From contig NZ_CP154796.1 in the NCBI RefSeq assembly GCF_039566955.1, positions 3,968,001 through 4,032,000 on the forward strand: a DNA stretch of 64,000 nucleotides. The letters are read 5' to 3'. The position numbers were made by a program, and so were the translations under genes. Positions 9,063 to 18,045 of the stretch are shown one piece after another. Under the pieces are notes generated by a model. That model did not search any database. It was given only the letters and a program-made list of their open reading frames with translations, and was not told the origin of the DNA. The stretch's first letter is position 1. Each line of letters opens with the position of its first letter. This DNA comes from Micromonospora sp. DSM 45708 (lineage in GTDB: Bacteria; Actinomycetota; Actinomycetes; Mycobacteriales; Micromonosporaceae).

Positions 9063-9545
9063 TCACGCTGGGAACGCCCGCTGGGCCGTGGTCATGCAAT
9101 GCGGAAAGACACCGCTTTGCTCATCCGTCACTTTGCCGTTGACCAGAATCCGGCAGGTCGCCCCGGTGGAGTCCGGGTCATGGATGACGTTGAGAATGAT
9201 CGGCCCTTGCGCGGACCTGACATCGATCCGCTGTGACCAGGGCGTTTTGATCATCCCGCGAGAAGGGTCACTCACGTCATGGATGTCGTTCCCGTCATCC
9301 GGGTACCGCCAGATAATGCCCTTCACCTGGCCGGTCTCTGAGGTGACTTCCAGCTCGATTTCACGAGCGTGCTCGCCACGCCCATCCTCGCCGCGCAGGG
9401 CGAAGACGAGCCAGACACCGAGCGTGACCAAGCACAGTGCGACGCCAGCGGTGATGAAGCTGATGGCACGGCGGCGAGGGCTGGCACCGATAGAGCTGTT
9501 GATCACAGGGCAGATTAGCGCACGTGTCATGAGCGTTGTGGTCAT
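9063..9545 (-). CDS. Single-pass membrane protein, MmpS-like
   Basis: A 160-residue protein with one transmembrane helix near residues 30-50 (ISFITAGVALCLVTLGVWLV) and a soluble domain outside. The domain has IELEVTSETGQVKGIIWRYP, a PWSQRIDV strand, and CRILVNGKVTDEQ with a second Cys near the C-terminus. This order (strand, PW, CxIxVNGKV, Cys) resembles mycobacterial MmpS accessory proteins, which partner MmpL transporters. No mmpL is nearby, so transport partnership is unsupported. The start is uncertain, since ATG 9545 and a second ATG at 9530 are both possible. Confidence 0.6.
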   Translation of the reverse strand: MTTTLMTRALICPVINSSIGASPRRRAISFITAGVALCLVTLGVWLVFALRGEDGRGEHAREIELEVTSETGQVKGIIWRYPDDGNDIHDVSDPSRGMIKTPWSQRIDVRSAQGPIILNVIHDPDSTGATCRILVNGKVTDEQSGVFPHCMTTAQRAFPA

Positions 9546-9975
9546 CCGTCACTCGGGTCGGGACGGCTGGTCGCTCGGCGCGTCTCTTCCGCGCCGGCCG
9601 GCTGCCGGTGAGGATCGCTGAGCCCCGGTACACGTCGACTCGTCCGTCACCCGCTAAACGACGTCTCGTAACCCCCCAGCCGGAGCCGACACCACTTGGA
9701 TGTCCGGTCGCTTGTTGCCGCCTTTGGGTGGCACTCGCTGCGGAAATCTGGTGCCTGGGTTCTGTCTCGCGGATCTCCGCCGTCGGCACTGCGTGGCAGT
9801 CCAACGTCTGAACTAGAACTAGGCCGATCGTGGCCCGATCTCCGCCGTATCCACTACGTCGTTCTTGCATGGGCGACGGCTGGCGGTCGGCACCGGTGCC
9901 GTGCGCATCGTCGTAGAGCGCGCCAGCACCGGCATAGCGACCAGGAGTCGCCCAAGATCGACGCGGCGGAAGTGC
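9546..9975. other. Intergenic stretch, no supported gene
   Basis: About 430 bp between two minus-strand membrane-protein genes. Only Arg/Ser/Pro-rich shadow frames are present; I see no RNA gene or repeat. Confidence 0.4.
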
Positions 9976-10782
9976 TCAGAGGGCTTGGATTGGACGGCGC
10001 AGGCGGAGGGCGGTAGCCAAGGCGGCTACGACAGCGACGGCGAGGAAGTGGAGGAAAACGGAGCGCCACTCGGTGCTGTGGCCGATGCTCCAGCCGACGG
10101 CGGTCAGCGCGCTGACGGTCACAAGGGCACCTGCGGCGATCGCCGCGTCGCGGCGCAGCCAGCCGGTCGCAGCCAGGGCGGCGCCCCACGGCAGGCCGAA
10201 CAGCAGCGTGAACGTACCGAGCATGGTGATCGGGGACAGTCCGCCAAGCATCGCTACTGGCAGGCCGACCACGACTACCGCGCCGGCTGAGAAGGTGACC
10301 CAGCGCTGAATTCTAGTGGTTTGTACGGCCCAAACACCGTTGCGGCGCATCGCGGTCAGGCAGAACACTCCGGCCGATGCGCCCGCGACGGCGAGGACGG
10401 CTGCCAGCGACATCAGCAGGGGAAGCATGTCGTAGCCGGTGCCGACCATGCCGGAGAAGGGGCGCCAGTGCTTCACCGCCCAGATGCCGGTAGCGCTGAG
10501 CTGTCCGGCGGCGAACAGGCCCGTTGTCGCTGCGACGCCGGTAGCGGCCGGTCCGCCCCGTCTCAGCATGAGTCCGCCTGCGGCCATCAGCGCTAGCAGC
10601 ACCCAGCGGCTCGCGCCGTAGAGGGTGGCGACGCCGTCGAAGATACGGAAGCCACCGGGCACGGCCAGCACCACGGCGCTCGCCGCGGCGGCGACCAGGA
10701 CCACCGTTCCCGCCCGCCGGTTACCCGAAAGCGCGGTGTCTATGGTTGGTGACGTACTGAAGATGGTGGCCCCCGTCGACAT
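9976..10782 (-). CDS. Multi-pass integral membrane protein, 268 aa
   Basis: ATG-started 268-residue protein with about seven hydrophobic spans: VVLVAAAASAVVLAVPGG, WVLLALMAAGGLMLR, GVAATTGLFAAGQLSATG, MLPLLMSLAAVLAVAGA, FSAGAVVVVGLPVAMLGG, TMLGTFTLLFGLPWGAAL and the closing FLHFLAVAVVAALATALR. Short charged loops separate them. It resembles uncharacterised actinobacterial membrane proteins of about 250 residues. No transporter signature motif is seen. The plasma-membrane location is clear; function unknown. Confidence 0.75.
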   Translation of the reverse strand: MSTGATIFSTSPTIDTALSGNRRAGTVVLVAAAASAVVLAVPGGFRIFDGVATLYGASRWVLLALMAAGGLMLRRGGPAATGVAATTGLFAAGQLSATGIWAVKHWRPFSGMVGTGYDMLPLLMSLAAVLAVAGASAGVFCLTAMRRNGVWAVQTTRIQRWVTFSAGAVVVVGLPVAMLGGLSPITMLGTFTLLFGLPWGAALAATGWLRRDAAIAAGALVTVSALTAVGWSIGHSTEWRSVFLHFLAVAVVAALATALRLRRPIQAL

Positions 10783-11471
10783 CGTGCGGTTGTCTGATGG
10801 TGGCCGGGCAAAGACGGCGTTCGCAGGGCGCGCGCCGATCGGCTAATCCTCGTCGGCAAACAGGCCGGGCGAGGGCCGGCTGATCAAACGCGGCCTAAGC
10901 TCCCAATCCGCTCCCTGAAGCATCCGTCAGCCAGCTCACCGAGGCGCCCCCGCGCCACGGCGCCTCACGACCAGTTAGCCAACGACTCAGCTGACCACCC
11001 CAGCGCCTCGACCTGATTTCCCGACGATAACCGTTGCCCCTCCCGCGCCGTCTGGCGGCCCCGCTCGACGCCGTCGCGCACGCCCGGCCCCGCGTCGACA
11101 ACACGACGCACTACCTCGTCGATGAGGTCTATGCGTCCGCGGAGCCCTGACGCGCGGCGCAAGATCGGCGACGAATCTGGATGCCGACCCCAACTCCGCC
11201 TCAGACAGGCGTCTGGTGCTTACGGAACTGCTCGTCGGGTACTTCGCGAGAATCGAGCATGCCCGCATCGTGTGATGTGGATCCGTGATTTCGTTCGACG
11301 CACTGTTCTCGGCATGAGGGATGCCCGGCGTCACCGCGTCCAGCAGCTTCCAAGTCCTCCCGGAGGGCGTCTGTCAGCCAACTCTCGCCGAGCTGCGGCC
11401 CGGTCGCTGCGACGACGACACCACATCCGCGAGTCCCAGACCGCTTTACAGCACAGCAGCGACGGTCCGGC
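10783..11471. other. Intergenic stretch with possible gene debris
   Basis: About 690 bp. On the minus strand 10965-11162 reads RIDLIDEVVRRVVDAGPGVR, and on the plus strand about 11178-11275 reads SDRRLVLTELLVGYFARIEH before a stop. Both look like pieces of real proteins but lack complete frames. Nothing else is recognised. Confidence 0.4.
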
Positions 11472-12746
11472 TCAACGCAGGTCGATCTCGACGTCGTGTT
11501 CCGCGAAGATTCCGAGCAGGCACTCCATGGTCGCCGCCGGCGCGAGTCGTCGCCGGTCGTAGCCGGCGACGAGGTGGTCACGAGCGACGGTCGAGTCGTG
11601 CCACACCAGCCGGAACGGCGTCGATGCGCCGAACCTTCCGCGAAGGCAGTCGTCGAAGGCGTCGAGGTTGCAGCCGAAGTATCCGCCCGGGCCGTTGATC
11701 GCTTCGCCGACCGCGCAGTAGAACCCTTCGATGTCCGTGACGTAACGGCCGTCGAGGTCGTACGTGGTGCCGGCCGAGCGGTCCTGGGCAACAGAGTGGT
11801 GGGCGGCCGCGACCATGACCCACTGGTACCGCAGCTCTCGGCCGTAGCCGGACCATATGTTCCTCTGAGCGGGCGGCCCGTGGTGCCAGTGCGTGAGAAT
11901 GTCGAGGACTCCCGTGGGCAGCGGTTCCTGTGGGTCGCTGTCGACGGTCACGTCGAGGAGCTCGCCCCCGAACCGCGACGGCTCGCCTGACTCAACCGTT
12001 CCGGCCACCACCGCGTCGATCATCCGGTGGGCCGAGCCGTCGGCCGCGATCGTGTGCACCTCAGCGCGGATGCGACGGCGACGCAGGCTGGCCTTGGTCG
12101 ACTGCCCGACCGCGTCGAGCGCGGCCAGCAAGGGCGCCTCCGGCCGGCAGCCGAGAAGCCGGACCCGCGGCACCAGCGGTGGCGCCTGCTCGCGGAACAC
12201 GCCGCTGACGTCGCGGCATGTGCCGTACGGCGTCTCGTCCCCACCCAGGAGGACGAAATGGGCGACGTTGCCGGGACGCACCACGGCATCCGTGCGGTCG
12301 TAGACATGGACGAACCCGTCGAGGTCGATATCCACGGATCCGAGCCCCACCCGGCTTGGCCGCTGTCCGAGCACGAGCACGTCACCGAGGCACTCGCCCG
12401 ACCAGGACGGCGACATGCCCTGCGATGGCGCGGGCGCCGATATCGCTACGTCACCGAGCCACGCCTGTTCGGTGCCGAGGGCCGCAGCGGGCAGCCGGTT
12501 GAGCAGGTCGGCGAACGCACCGTCCGGAGCGCAGCCAACGAGGGTAAACCGTTCCCGCGGTCGCTGAGGCAGGTCGACGAACAGTCCTTCGATCTCCGCG
12601 CACGCCGCCAGCGGCACATCGTCCTCATAGACGCGGTCGAAGCCGACGTCGCCGAGGAGCAGCCATCGCGGGCCCGCTGGGTGTTCCCGTATTCGGTACT
12701 CCTGCTGCGGCGCACGGCCATCCTTGGAGCCGGCGCTCGTCGTCAC
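11472..12746 (-). CDS. Large protein with C-terminal barstar domain
   Basis: A 424-residue protein from ATG 12746. The last 95 residues match the barstar (barnase inhibitor) fold: TYDLDGRYVTDIEGFYCAVG, then EAINGPGGYFGCNLDAFDDC, a central FRLVWHDS strand and the final LLGIFAEHDVEIDLR. Barstar-family proteins bind and block RNases, so this is probably an intracellular immunity or RNase-inhibitor protein. The 320-residue N-terminal part contains repeated GDV-type segments (WLLLGDVGFDRVYEDD, AWLGDVAISAPAPSQG, NVAHFVLLGGDETPYGTCRD) that I do not recognise. Ordinary barstars are about 90 residues, so this is a fusion. No barnase-like gene is next to it. Confidence 0.8.
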   Translation of the reverse strand: MTTSAGSKDGRAPQQEYRIREHPAGPRWLLLGDVGFDRVYEDDVPLAACAEIEGLFVDLPQRPRERFTLVGCAPDGAFADLLNRLPAAALGTEQAWLGDVAISAPAPSQGMSPSWSGECLGDVLVLGQRPSRVGLGSVDIDLDGFVHVYDRTDAVVRPGNVAHFVLLGGDETPYGTCRDVSGVFREQAPPLVPRVRLLGCRPEAPLLAALDAVGQSTKASLRRRRIRAEVHTIAADGSAHRMIDAVVAGTVESGEPSRFGGELLDVTVDSDPQEPLPTGVLDILTHWHHGPPAQRNIWSGYGRELRYQWVMVAAAHHSVAQDRSAGTTYDLDGRYVTDIEGFYCAVGEAINGPGGYFGCNLDAFDDCLRGRFGASTPFRLVWHDSTVARDHLVAGYDRRRLAPAATMECLLGIFAEHDVEIDLR

Positions 12747-12854
12747 GCCAGGATCCTATCCGGGCTACCGCCCCGCGTAAGGAACGCGTCACCGCCCTTG
12801 ACGACTCCGTACGGACCTGCCGTCCGATCCAAGGCCGGGGCGGCAGTCGGGTCC

Positions 12855-13307
12855 CTACTCGAGCCGGGGACCTCTTCTGATCAGCGCGAGCGAGATCATG
12901 ATCACGACGATGCCGATGCCTTCCAGGAGGGTCGGCGCTTGCAGGAGCAGGTCCTCCGTCCCGTACCCATCCGGCGTGGCAGCCCGGGTTGGATCCGTCC
13001 GGTCGACGCGTACCGCAAGTACGTCCCCGACGTGAAACTCACCCTCGTCGAGTTCGCTGGAGAACCGCTCCCGGTGCCGCACACCGTCAAACGTGTAGTC
13101 CACGGTCAACCTCGTGGCGGCGAACGAACGACTGATCTTAAACCGTTCGACGTGGGCCACCCGGCCGGCCGTCGCGGCGCCGACACGTACCCGCTCGTCG
13201 ATCGCCGCAGTCAGCCGAGCGTCGAGCAGGATCCCGCCGCCGATCAGAAGGGTGCCCAGGACAACCGCCAGGACCAACCTCAACTCTCGCCCACCGGCCA
13301 TAGTCAC
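12855..13307 (-). CDS. DUF3592-like membrane protein
   Basis: A 150-residue protein with an N-terminal transmembrane helix (LRLVLAVVLGTLLIGGGILL) and a C-terminal one (LLEGIGIVVIMISLALIRRG). Between them lies a beta-rich domain with the DUF3592-like pattern AAATAGRVAHVERFK, VDYTFDGVRHRERFSSEL and VGDVLAVRVDRTDPTRA. Such proteins are membrane proteins of unknown role. It lies 109 bp downstream of the barstar-fusion start on the same strand and is probably transcribed separately. Confidence 0.75.
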   Translation of the reverse strand: MTMAGGRELRLVLAVVLGTLLIGGGILLDARLTAAIDERVRVGAATAGRVAHVERFKISRSFAATRLTVDYTFDGVRHRERFSSELDEGEFHVGDVLAVRVDRTDPTRAATPDGYGTEDLLLQAPTLLEGIGIVVIMISLALIRRGPRLE

Positions 13308-13345
13308 ACCCGTCGCTACTCACCTGATCACTGAAACATGACCGC

Positions 13346-13777
13346 TCACGGTGAGCGGCCCACTTCCCAGGCTTGGCGTCGCAACTCGTCCAACACCTTG
13401 CCTCCACGGACGGCCCAGAAGATGACGGCCTCGTCGTGGTGGTCTCGCACAAACTTGATGCCGTTTACCAGCACGGGGACATGGCCGAACCGGGAGATCG
13501 ATACGAGGTTCGTGCGGGTGATGCGGAAGTCTCCAAACAGCGACGAGACGATGATGTCGCTCGCCCCCACGCGCAGCCGAGCGAAAGGCCACGTAGCACT
13601 CCTATGACTCCTAAAACCCTGTCCCCATGAACTCAGCCCACGGTCAACGTAGGCGACGCCCCCGCGCGCGCTGAACTCCTTGCCAACCACCCGCCGATCA
13701 TTACTGATGCTCGCAACCTCTGCGCCATTGATCAGGCGGGAATGCGACGCCGAACCCGCCCTGGGAAGCGGGCCCAC
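13346..13777 (-). CDS. Small hypothetical protein, PH-like
   Basis: The convincing part is the C-terminal 90 residues: TWPFARLRVGASDIIVSSLF, then GDFRITRTNLVSISRFGHVP and VIFWAVRGGKVLDELRRQAW. This looks like a small bacterial PH-like beta-barrel with a C-terminal helix. The first 50 residues of the 143-residue frame look weaker, so the real start may be downstream. It ends 38 bp upstream of the DUF3592-like gene on the same strand, so the two could be co-transcribed. The function is unknown. Confidence 0.55.
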   Translation of the reverse strand: MGPLPRAGSASHSRLINGAEVASISNDRRVVGKEFSARGGVAYVDRGLSSWGQGFRSHRSATWPFARLRVGASDIIVSSLFGDFRITRTNLVSISRFGHVPVLVNGIKFVRDHHDEAVIFWAVRGGKVLDELRRQAWEVGRSP

Positions 13778-13934
13778 TCGGCATGACAGCGCGCCGAGAC
13801 CGATCGGGTGAGCCCACGAGACGACACCGTCGAAGCCACCGAAGCGGTCACGGACAATGAGCCGATCAAAGCTGCAACGAGGGCTCGCGACTCGACACCC
13901 TCACCATCCGTCGCTACCGCGATAAGCTGCGCCG

Positions 13935-14567
13935 ATGCGCCTGGCCGTTCTCGGACCACCCGGCTCCAACAGGGAGACCATCGCCAGCACCATCGCCGCG
14001 CGTCTCGGCGTTCCCTGCATCAACCCTGCGGACATAGTCCAAGCCGAGATTCGGGCGAGTACCCCGGCCGCACTCCAGGCCCTGCAGCACATGAACACTG
14101 GTGAACTCGTGCCGGAACAAGTGCTCCTCTCGATGATCCGCGACCGCCTCACCCAACCCGACATCGCTGCCGGCTTCGTCCTCGACGGCTTCCCCAACCA
14201 AGCCATCACCGCAGCGGCGCTCGACGCCCTGTTGTCAGAGCTCGGCGCACCGATCGACCGAGCGATCGACCTCAACCTGCCCGACGCCGAGGTCCTGCAC
14301 CGCCTGGCCGGCCGCCGCACCTGCCGCGACTGCAGCCGAGCCTGGCACACCGAGAGCGCCGCCCCGACACGCCCCAACATCTGCGACCACTGCGGAGGCA
14401 ATCTGGTCCAACGCCACGACCACACACCCGAACGCATCACCGTGAGCCTGCAGTCCTACCGACCATCTGCGGCCGTCACCCTCAACCACTACAGCTCCCT
14501 AGCCAAGCTGTTCTCCATCGACGCCACCCTCACGCCAGCGGAGATCACCACCAAGGCAGTCGCATGA
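13935..14567 (+). CDS. Adenylate-kinase-like protein with altered P-loop
   Basis: A 210-residue protein with the adenylate kinase layout: N-terminal strand and P-loop region (MRLAVLGPPGSNRETIAST), NMP-binding part, FVLDGFPN, a Zn-binding LID and a C-terminal helix. The LID has Cys pairs C130/C133 and C150/C153, as in Zn-type kinases. Two catalytic signatures are changed. GPPGAGKGT is here GPPGSNRET, so the P-loop Lys is Arg, and DGFPR is DGFPN. Family knowledge says both changed residues contact phosphate, so classical AMP phosphorylation may be weak or absent. It is likely a paralogue, not the housekeeping adk. It stands alone on this strand. Confidence 0.8.
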   Translation: MRLAVLGPPGSNRETIASTIAARLGVPCINPADIVQAEIRASTPAALQALQHMNTGELVPEQVLLSMIRDRLTQPDIAAGFVLDGFPNQAITAAALDALLSELGAPIDRAIDLNLPDAEVLHRLAGRRTCRDCSRAWHTESAAPTRPNICDHCGGNLVQRHDHTPERITVSLQSYRPSAAVTLNHYSSLAKLFSIDATLTPAEITTKAVA

Positions 14568-15150
14568 TGTCAACCGCTCGCCCGCCAGCGACGCAGCACC
14601 GCCGTTGACGCACCACAAGAATGAGCTATTCGCATCCGCCGAAGAGGTCACCGCCCAGGAAGCCCTGGCCAGATGGCTGCCAGTGGGATTTGAGTCTCAA
14701 CTGCCGGAATCCCTGCCAACTCCGCCGTGGCGGGTCTAGAACCGCACGTCGATGCAGCATCGTCCCGGCGGCTGGCGTCGGCGAGCCCAGGACGACAAGC
14801 CGACAGCAGGCAGGCGGGGAGCAACCGGCGATCACCACTTCGGTGTTCTCTGGGAGGTCACGCCAGACCGCTCTACCGCATCACCGCAGGTCAAAGCCCC
14901 GTGCTCGGTCCCGGAACGGTGAGCACTTCGGACGCGGTGACCACTTCGCCAAGCTGCACCCAATCTGCCCCCACTTGCAAGGCCAGGGTATCCAGCAGCC
15001 CCTTACTGCCTTGACCTGCACATACTTCCTTGCCAGGGAAGATAGAGAGCTGTCTACTGCCGTCCGAAACCGCGGAGCACTCCGTGTGAATCAGGACGCC
15101 GCACCTACTCTGACCTGCGTTAACGAGAACGTGCAGGTCGGGTGGGTACA

Positions 15151-15190
15151 GTTGGACGTCGTTCAGTGCCGTTGGACGCTGTTCAACGCC
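15151..15190. repeat. Imperfect 20-bp tandem repeat
   Basis: GTTGGACGTCGTTCAGTGCC is followed directly by GTTGGACGCTGTTCAACGCC and then a partial third unit starting GTTCAGTGCA. It lies in non-coding DNA. A regulatory role is possible but not supported. Confidence 0.55.
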
Positions 15191-15207
15191 GTTCAGTGCA
15201 ACCGTCT

Positions 15208-15253
15208 GCTCCCATGCCGCTCCCCCAATCTCGGGACTACACCGCCAGCGGCT
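15208..15253. repeat. Short dispersed repeat, copy B
   Basis: Begins GCTCCCATGCCGCTCCCCCA and matches the repeat at 8329-8373 with a few differences. No coding role is seen. Confidence 0.5.
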
Positions 15254-15653
15254 GGTCGGCGGATATGGCCGGCTGTCGCCCAGGCAGGGGTCGGTGCGGT
15301 TGCCTGATGCGTCGTCAGACCATCAGCAGCGATGCGTCGCTGCCTCCACGCATGTCGCCGGAGGGCGCCGGCACATGGCCCATGGCCGAGCGTCTGGTTG
15401 CCTCGCGGGAGGTGGGAGACGGCGAGCACTGACCGATCTGGCGGGCCGCCGCGTCGGAGCGGGTGCTGCGTGACCTCGTCCGGACTGGCTTCGCGTCTGC
15501 CCGATCTGCCTCGGTCAGTTGCCGAACAATCTCGGCGAACCCGACGTCGGCCACGATTGAAGCCGGCCACCCGCGCCATGCCGCCCCCGAGCCATTGATA
15601 TTTGGCCAGGCCCTCGGACGGCGGCAGAAGAGCAAAGGGATCCCTCGGCACAG

Positions 15654-16002
15654 TCAGATCCCAAGGCGTTCGATCAGCATCTCGATGTTGGGCGCAACCT
15701 CGATCCAGTCCGCCGCTGTGCTGAGGTAGATCACCGATCAGGAGAGACCGGTCGGGATCCACGTCACCGGGCGGGCTCTGCCGGTCCGGTTGACCGAGGT
15801 AGAACCCGCGATAGTCCTCAGGGATGTCATCGAGCCAGCGCCTGTTGGCCGTCATCCGACTCAAGGGAAGGAACTGCGGGGCTACGGCGTCCTCACCGAA
15901 GACTCCCCGGTACGTCGTCGACGAGCGGTCTGGAGCTACCCACCGACCCTGCTGCAGCACCCGGAGGAGCGCAGACGGGACCGGCAAGCTGTCGATGATC
16001 AT
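15654..16002 (-). pseudogene. SMI1/KNR4-like (SUKH) immunity-type protein, frameshifted
   Basis: From ATG 16002 the minus strand reads MIIDSLPVPSALLRVLQQGR, then FLPLSRMTANRRWLDDIPED and DVDPDRSLLIGDL. In the next frame it continues VIYLSTAADWIEVAPNIEML and ends IERLGI at 15654. The pieces match the N-terminus, the 'DRxLLI' strand and the C-terminal helix of small SMI1/KNR4-like proteins, with a central deletion and frame change at about 15730. Family members often act as immunity proteins against polymorphic toxins. It is probably inactive. Confidence 0.5.
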
Positions 16003-16167
16003 GTAACTATCATCGGTGCTCCGAGCGGTCCCCACAAGACTTCGACGCACACCACCAGCGGCAGATCCGGACGTAGAAATAGACCATGGCTGTGTTGATA
16101 TACCAAGGTCGTACGCGCTGTTAAGTCTGGCCCTGGTTAAGACTGGTCGGACATCAAGGGCGTGCAG

Positions 16168-17832
16168 CTACAAGTGCGGTCCCTGGCTTGTTGCATTGGG
16201 GTGCACGAGTGGTGCGCGGTCACCCTGGAGGGCGGCCATCAGCTGATCCAAGCCCAGCGAACCCAGCTCCATGGCCCGACGGTGGAATGCGCGCCGGTCG
16301 CCGGGGAAGGACGAGCGGCCGGCCAGCCACACGCGCTCACCCACCTTGTAGGCCAGCGCCTGCCCTGGCCGGCCCAGGTAACGCGCGAGTTCGGTGGACG
16401 CGTACGGCCCCTGGTGACAGCGGTACCGCAGCAGGTTCAGCGCAGCATCCGGCGTCCACACCGCGTTGTCACCAGACGGCATCGGCAGCCGCAGGTGCAG
16501 GCCGATGTCGACCACGACGCGTGCCGCCCGCAGGAGCTGCATGTATAGATGTCCCAGTCGAGCACCCGGCTGTTCATAGAGACCGAGCTCGTCCATGAAC
16601 CGCTCGGCGTAAAGTGCCCAGCCCTCCTGGCTGCCGGAGAGGCCGCCAAGCAGGTTCAGCCGCTGCCCGAGGCCTCCCCGGCAGACTTCGGAGCCGAGGT
16701 GGAGGTGATGGCCGGGAACCCCCTCGTGGTAGGCGGTGCTGTAGGCGTACCAGGTGGGGTAACTCGCTGCGTCCTCGGGGAGAGACCACCAGACCCGGCC
16801 CGGCCGCGTCAGGTCCCGCGACGGCCCGGTGTAGGCAATGCCGGACGACGTGGTCAACCGCGACTCGATGCGCCGCAGTGGGGTGGGAATGTCGAAGTAC
16901 ACACCGTCCAGCCGCTCGGTGGCGGCCTCCAGCAGCTCCTGCAGCCACGCGGCGAACGCCTCCCTGCTGTGCAGCGTGCCGGGTGCGTCGGGGTTGGCGA
17001 GCCAGGCAAGCACCTCTGGCACGCTCCCGCCCAGGGCCTTCGCCTCTGCGATCAGCTCTGCCTCTATCGCTCGGAACTCGTCCCAGCCCCAGTCGTACAG
17101 CTCGCGCAGGTCAGGCTGGGCCGCGAGGAAGGTACGCACCCAGAGTGCGTACCGCTGCTGGCCGAACGCTTCCTCCTCAACGGCCCGCGGTGCTAGGTCC
17201 GCGGTCAGCATCTCGGCGAGTTTCTGGTACGCCTCTCGCGCGCCCGTCACTGCGGCCTGCAACGACGCCCGCTGACGTCCCTCGCCGTAGCGATCCACCA
17301 GGGAGGCATCGCCGTCGACCCAGGTGCGGCAGCGCCGCGTGACGAGCTCCACTTGACGCCGCGCCGGCACATTGCCGCGCTTCGCAGCAAGCAGAAGACT
17401 GCGGGCGTACCCGTCCAGGGCCGCGGGGATCGCGGCCAGGCGTGCGCCGACACGAGCCCAGCCCTCCTCGAAGGCCGCGCCCTCGGCGCCACGGCCGGGG
17501 ACTGCGGCCTCGACGGCCTGGCGGATGAGCTGGAGCGGACCGGTGGCCGCCGCGTGCAGTTCGCGCAGATCCTCCCCGGCATCATGGAAGGCGATACGCG
17601 CATGCAGCCGTTCGGCGAGGTGGGCGTGCAGCGGGGTCGCGGCCGGCAGTGCGTCACCCAACATCTCGAGCTCGCGCAGGGCGCGGGCTGCGAGGTCGGC
17701 GCGGGCTTGGTGGCCCTCCGGGCCGTAGTCGGTAAGCCCGTCGATATCCTGCTCACCAGCCTCGACGACCGATGTGCAGGGGTCGAGGCCAGCCACCTCA
17801 CACAGGAGCCGATCCGCGAAGTCCTCGATCAC
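16168..17832 (-). CDS. DUF885-family zinc metallopeptidase-like protein
   Basis: A 554-residue soluble protein from ATG 17832 (MIEDFADRLLCEVAGLDPCT), a typical length for DUF885 proteins. The gluzincin-type motif AYHEGVPGHHLHLG is near residue 369, and EGWALYAERFMDELG, about 34 residues later, supplies the third metal ligand. The closing part has RYLGRPGQALAYKVGERVWL, also typical of the family. Members hydrolyse peptides or are uncharacterised, and the substrate cannot be inferred here. No signal peptide is seen, so it is probably cytoplasmic. It stands alone, divergent from the methyltransferase at 18046. Confidence 0.88.
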   Translation of the reverse strand: MIEDFADRLLCEVAGLDPCTSVVEAGEQDIDGLTDYGPEGHQARADLAARALRELEMLGDALPAATPLHAHLAERLHARIAFHDAGEDLRELHAAATGPLQLIRQAVEAAVPGRGAEGAAFEEGWARVGARLAAIPAALDGYARSLLLAAKRGNVPARRQVELVTRRCRTWVDGDASLVDRYGEGRQRASLQAAVTGAREAYQKLAEMLTADLAPRAVEEEAFGQQRYALWVRTFLAAQPDLRELYDWGWDEFRAIEAELIAEAKALGGSVPEVLAWLANPDAPGTLHSREAFAAWLQELLEAATERLDGVYFDIPTPLRRIESRLTTSSGIAYTGPSRDLTRPGRVWWSLPEDAASYPTWYAYSTAYHEGVPGHHLHLGSEVCRGGLGQRLNLLGGLSGSQEGWALYAERFMDELGLYEQPGARLGHLYMQLLRAARVVVDIGLHLRLPMPSGDNAVWTPDAALNLLRYRCHQGPYASTELARYLGRPGQALAYKVGERVWLAGRSSFPGDRRAFHRRAMELGSLGLDQLMAALQGDRAPLVHPNATSQGPHL

Positions 17833-18045
17833 GGGGGCAATGCTAGGACCCTCCCCTAGCTGCCGTGGCGCGAGCCTGCATCGATCGCGGCAAGCGGTTC
17901 ACAACGTCTGACAACTTCCGCTCATCGTCAAATCCGTGCACGTGATCATGAGCTCGGGAAACATGACTACGAGCTCAGGTACCAGATCGATCATGGCGTC
18001 GGCCAGACCGATGCCGTTGGCCGCGTCGGCGCTATCGTGCACCGC

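Larger units (their letters stand above)
14568..15653. other. About 1.1 kb without a supported gene
   Basis: Frames on both strands are open but low-complexity and domain-free. The stretch holds a 20-bp imperfect tandem repeat (15151-15190) and a dispersed repeat (15208-15253). The remainder looks like degraded accessory DNA. Confidence 0.45.
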
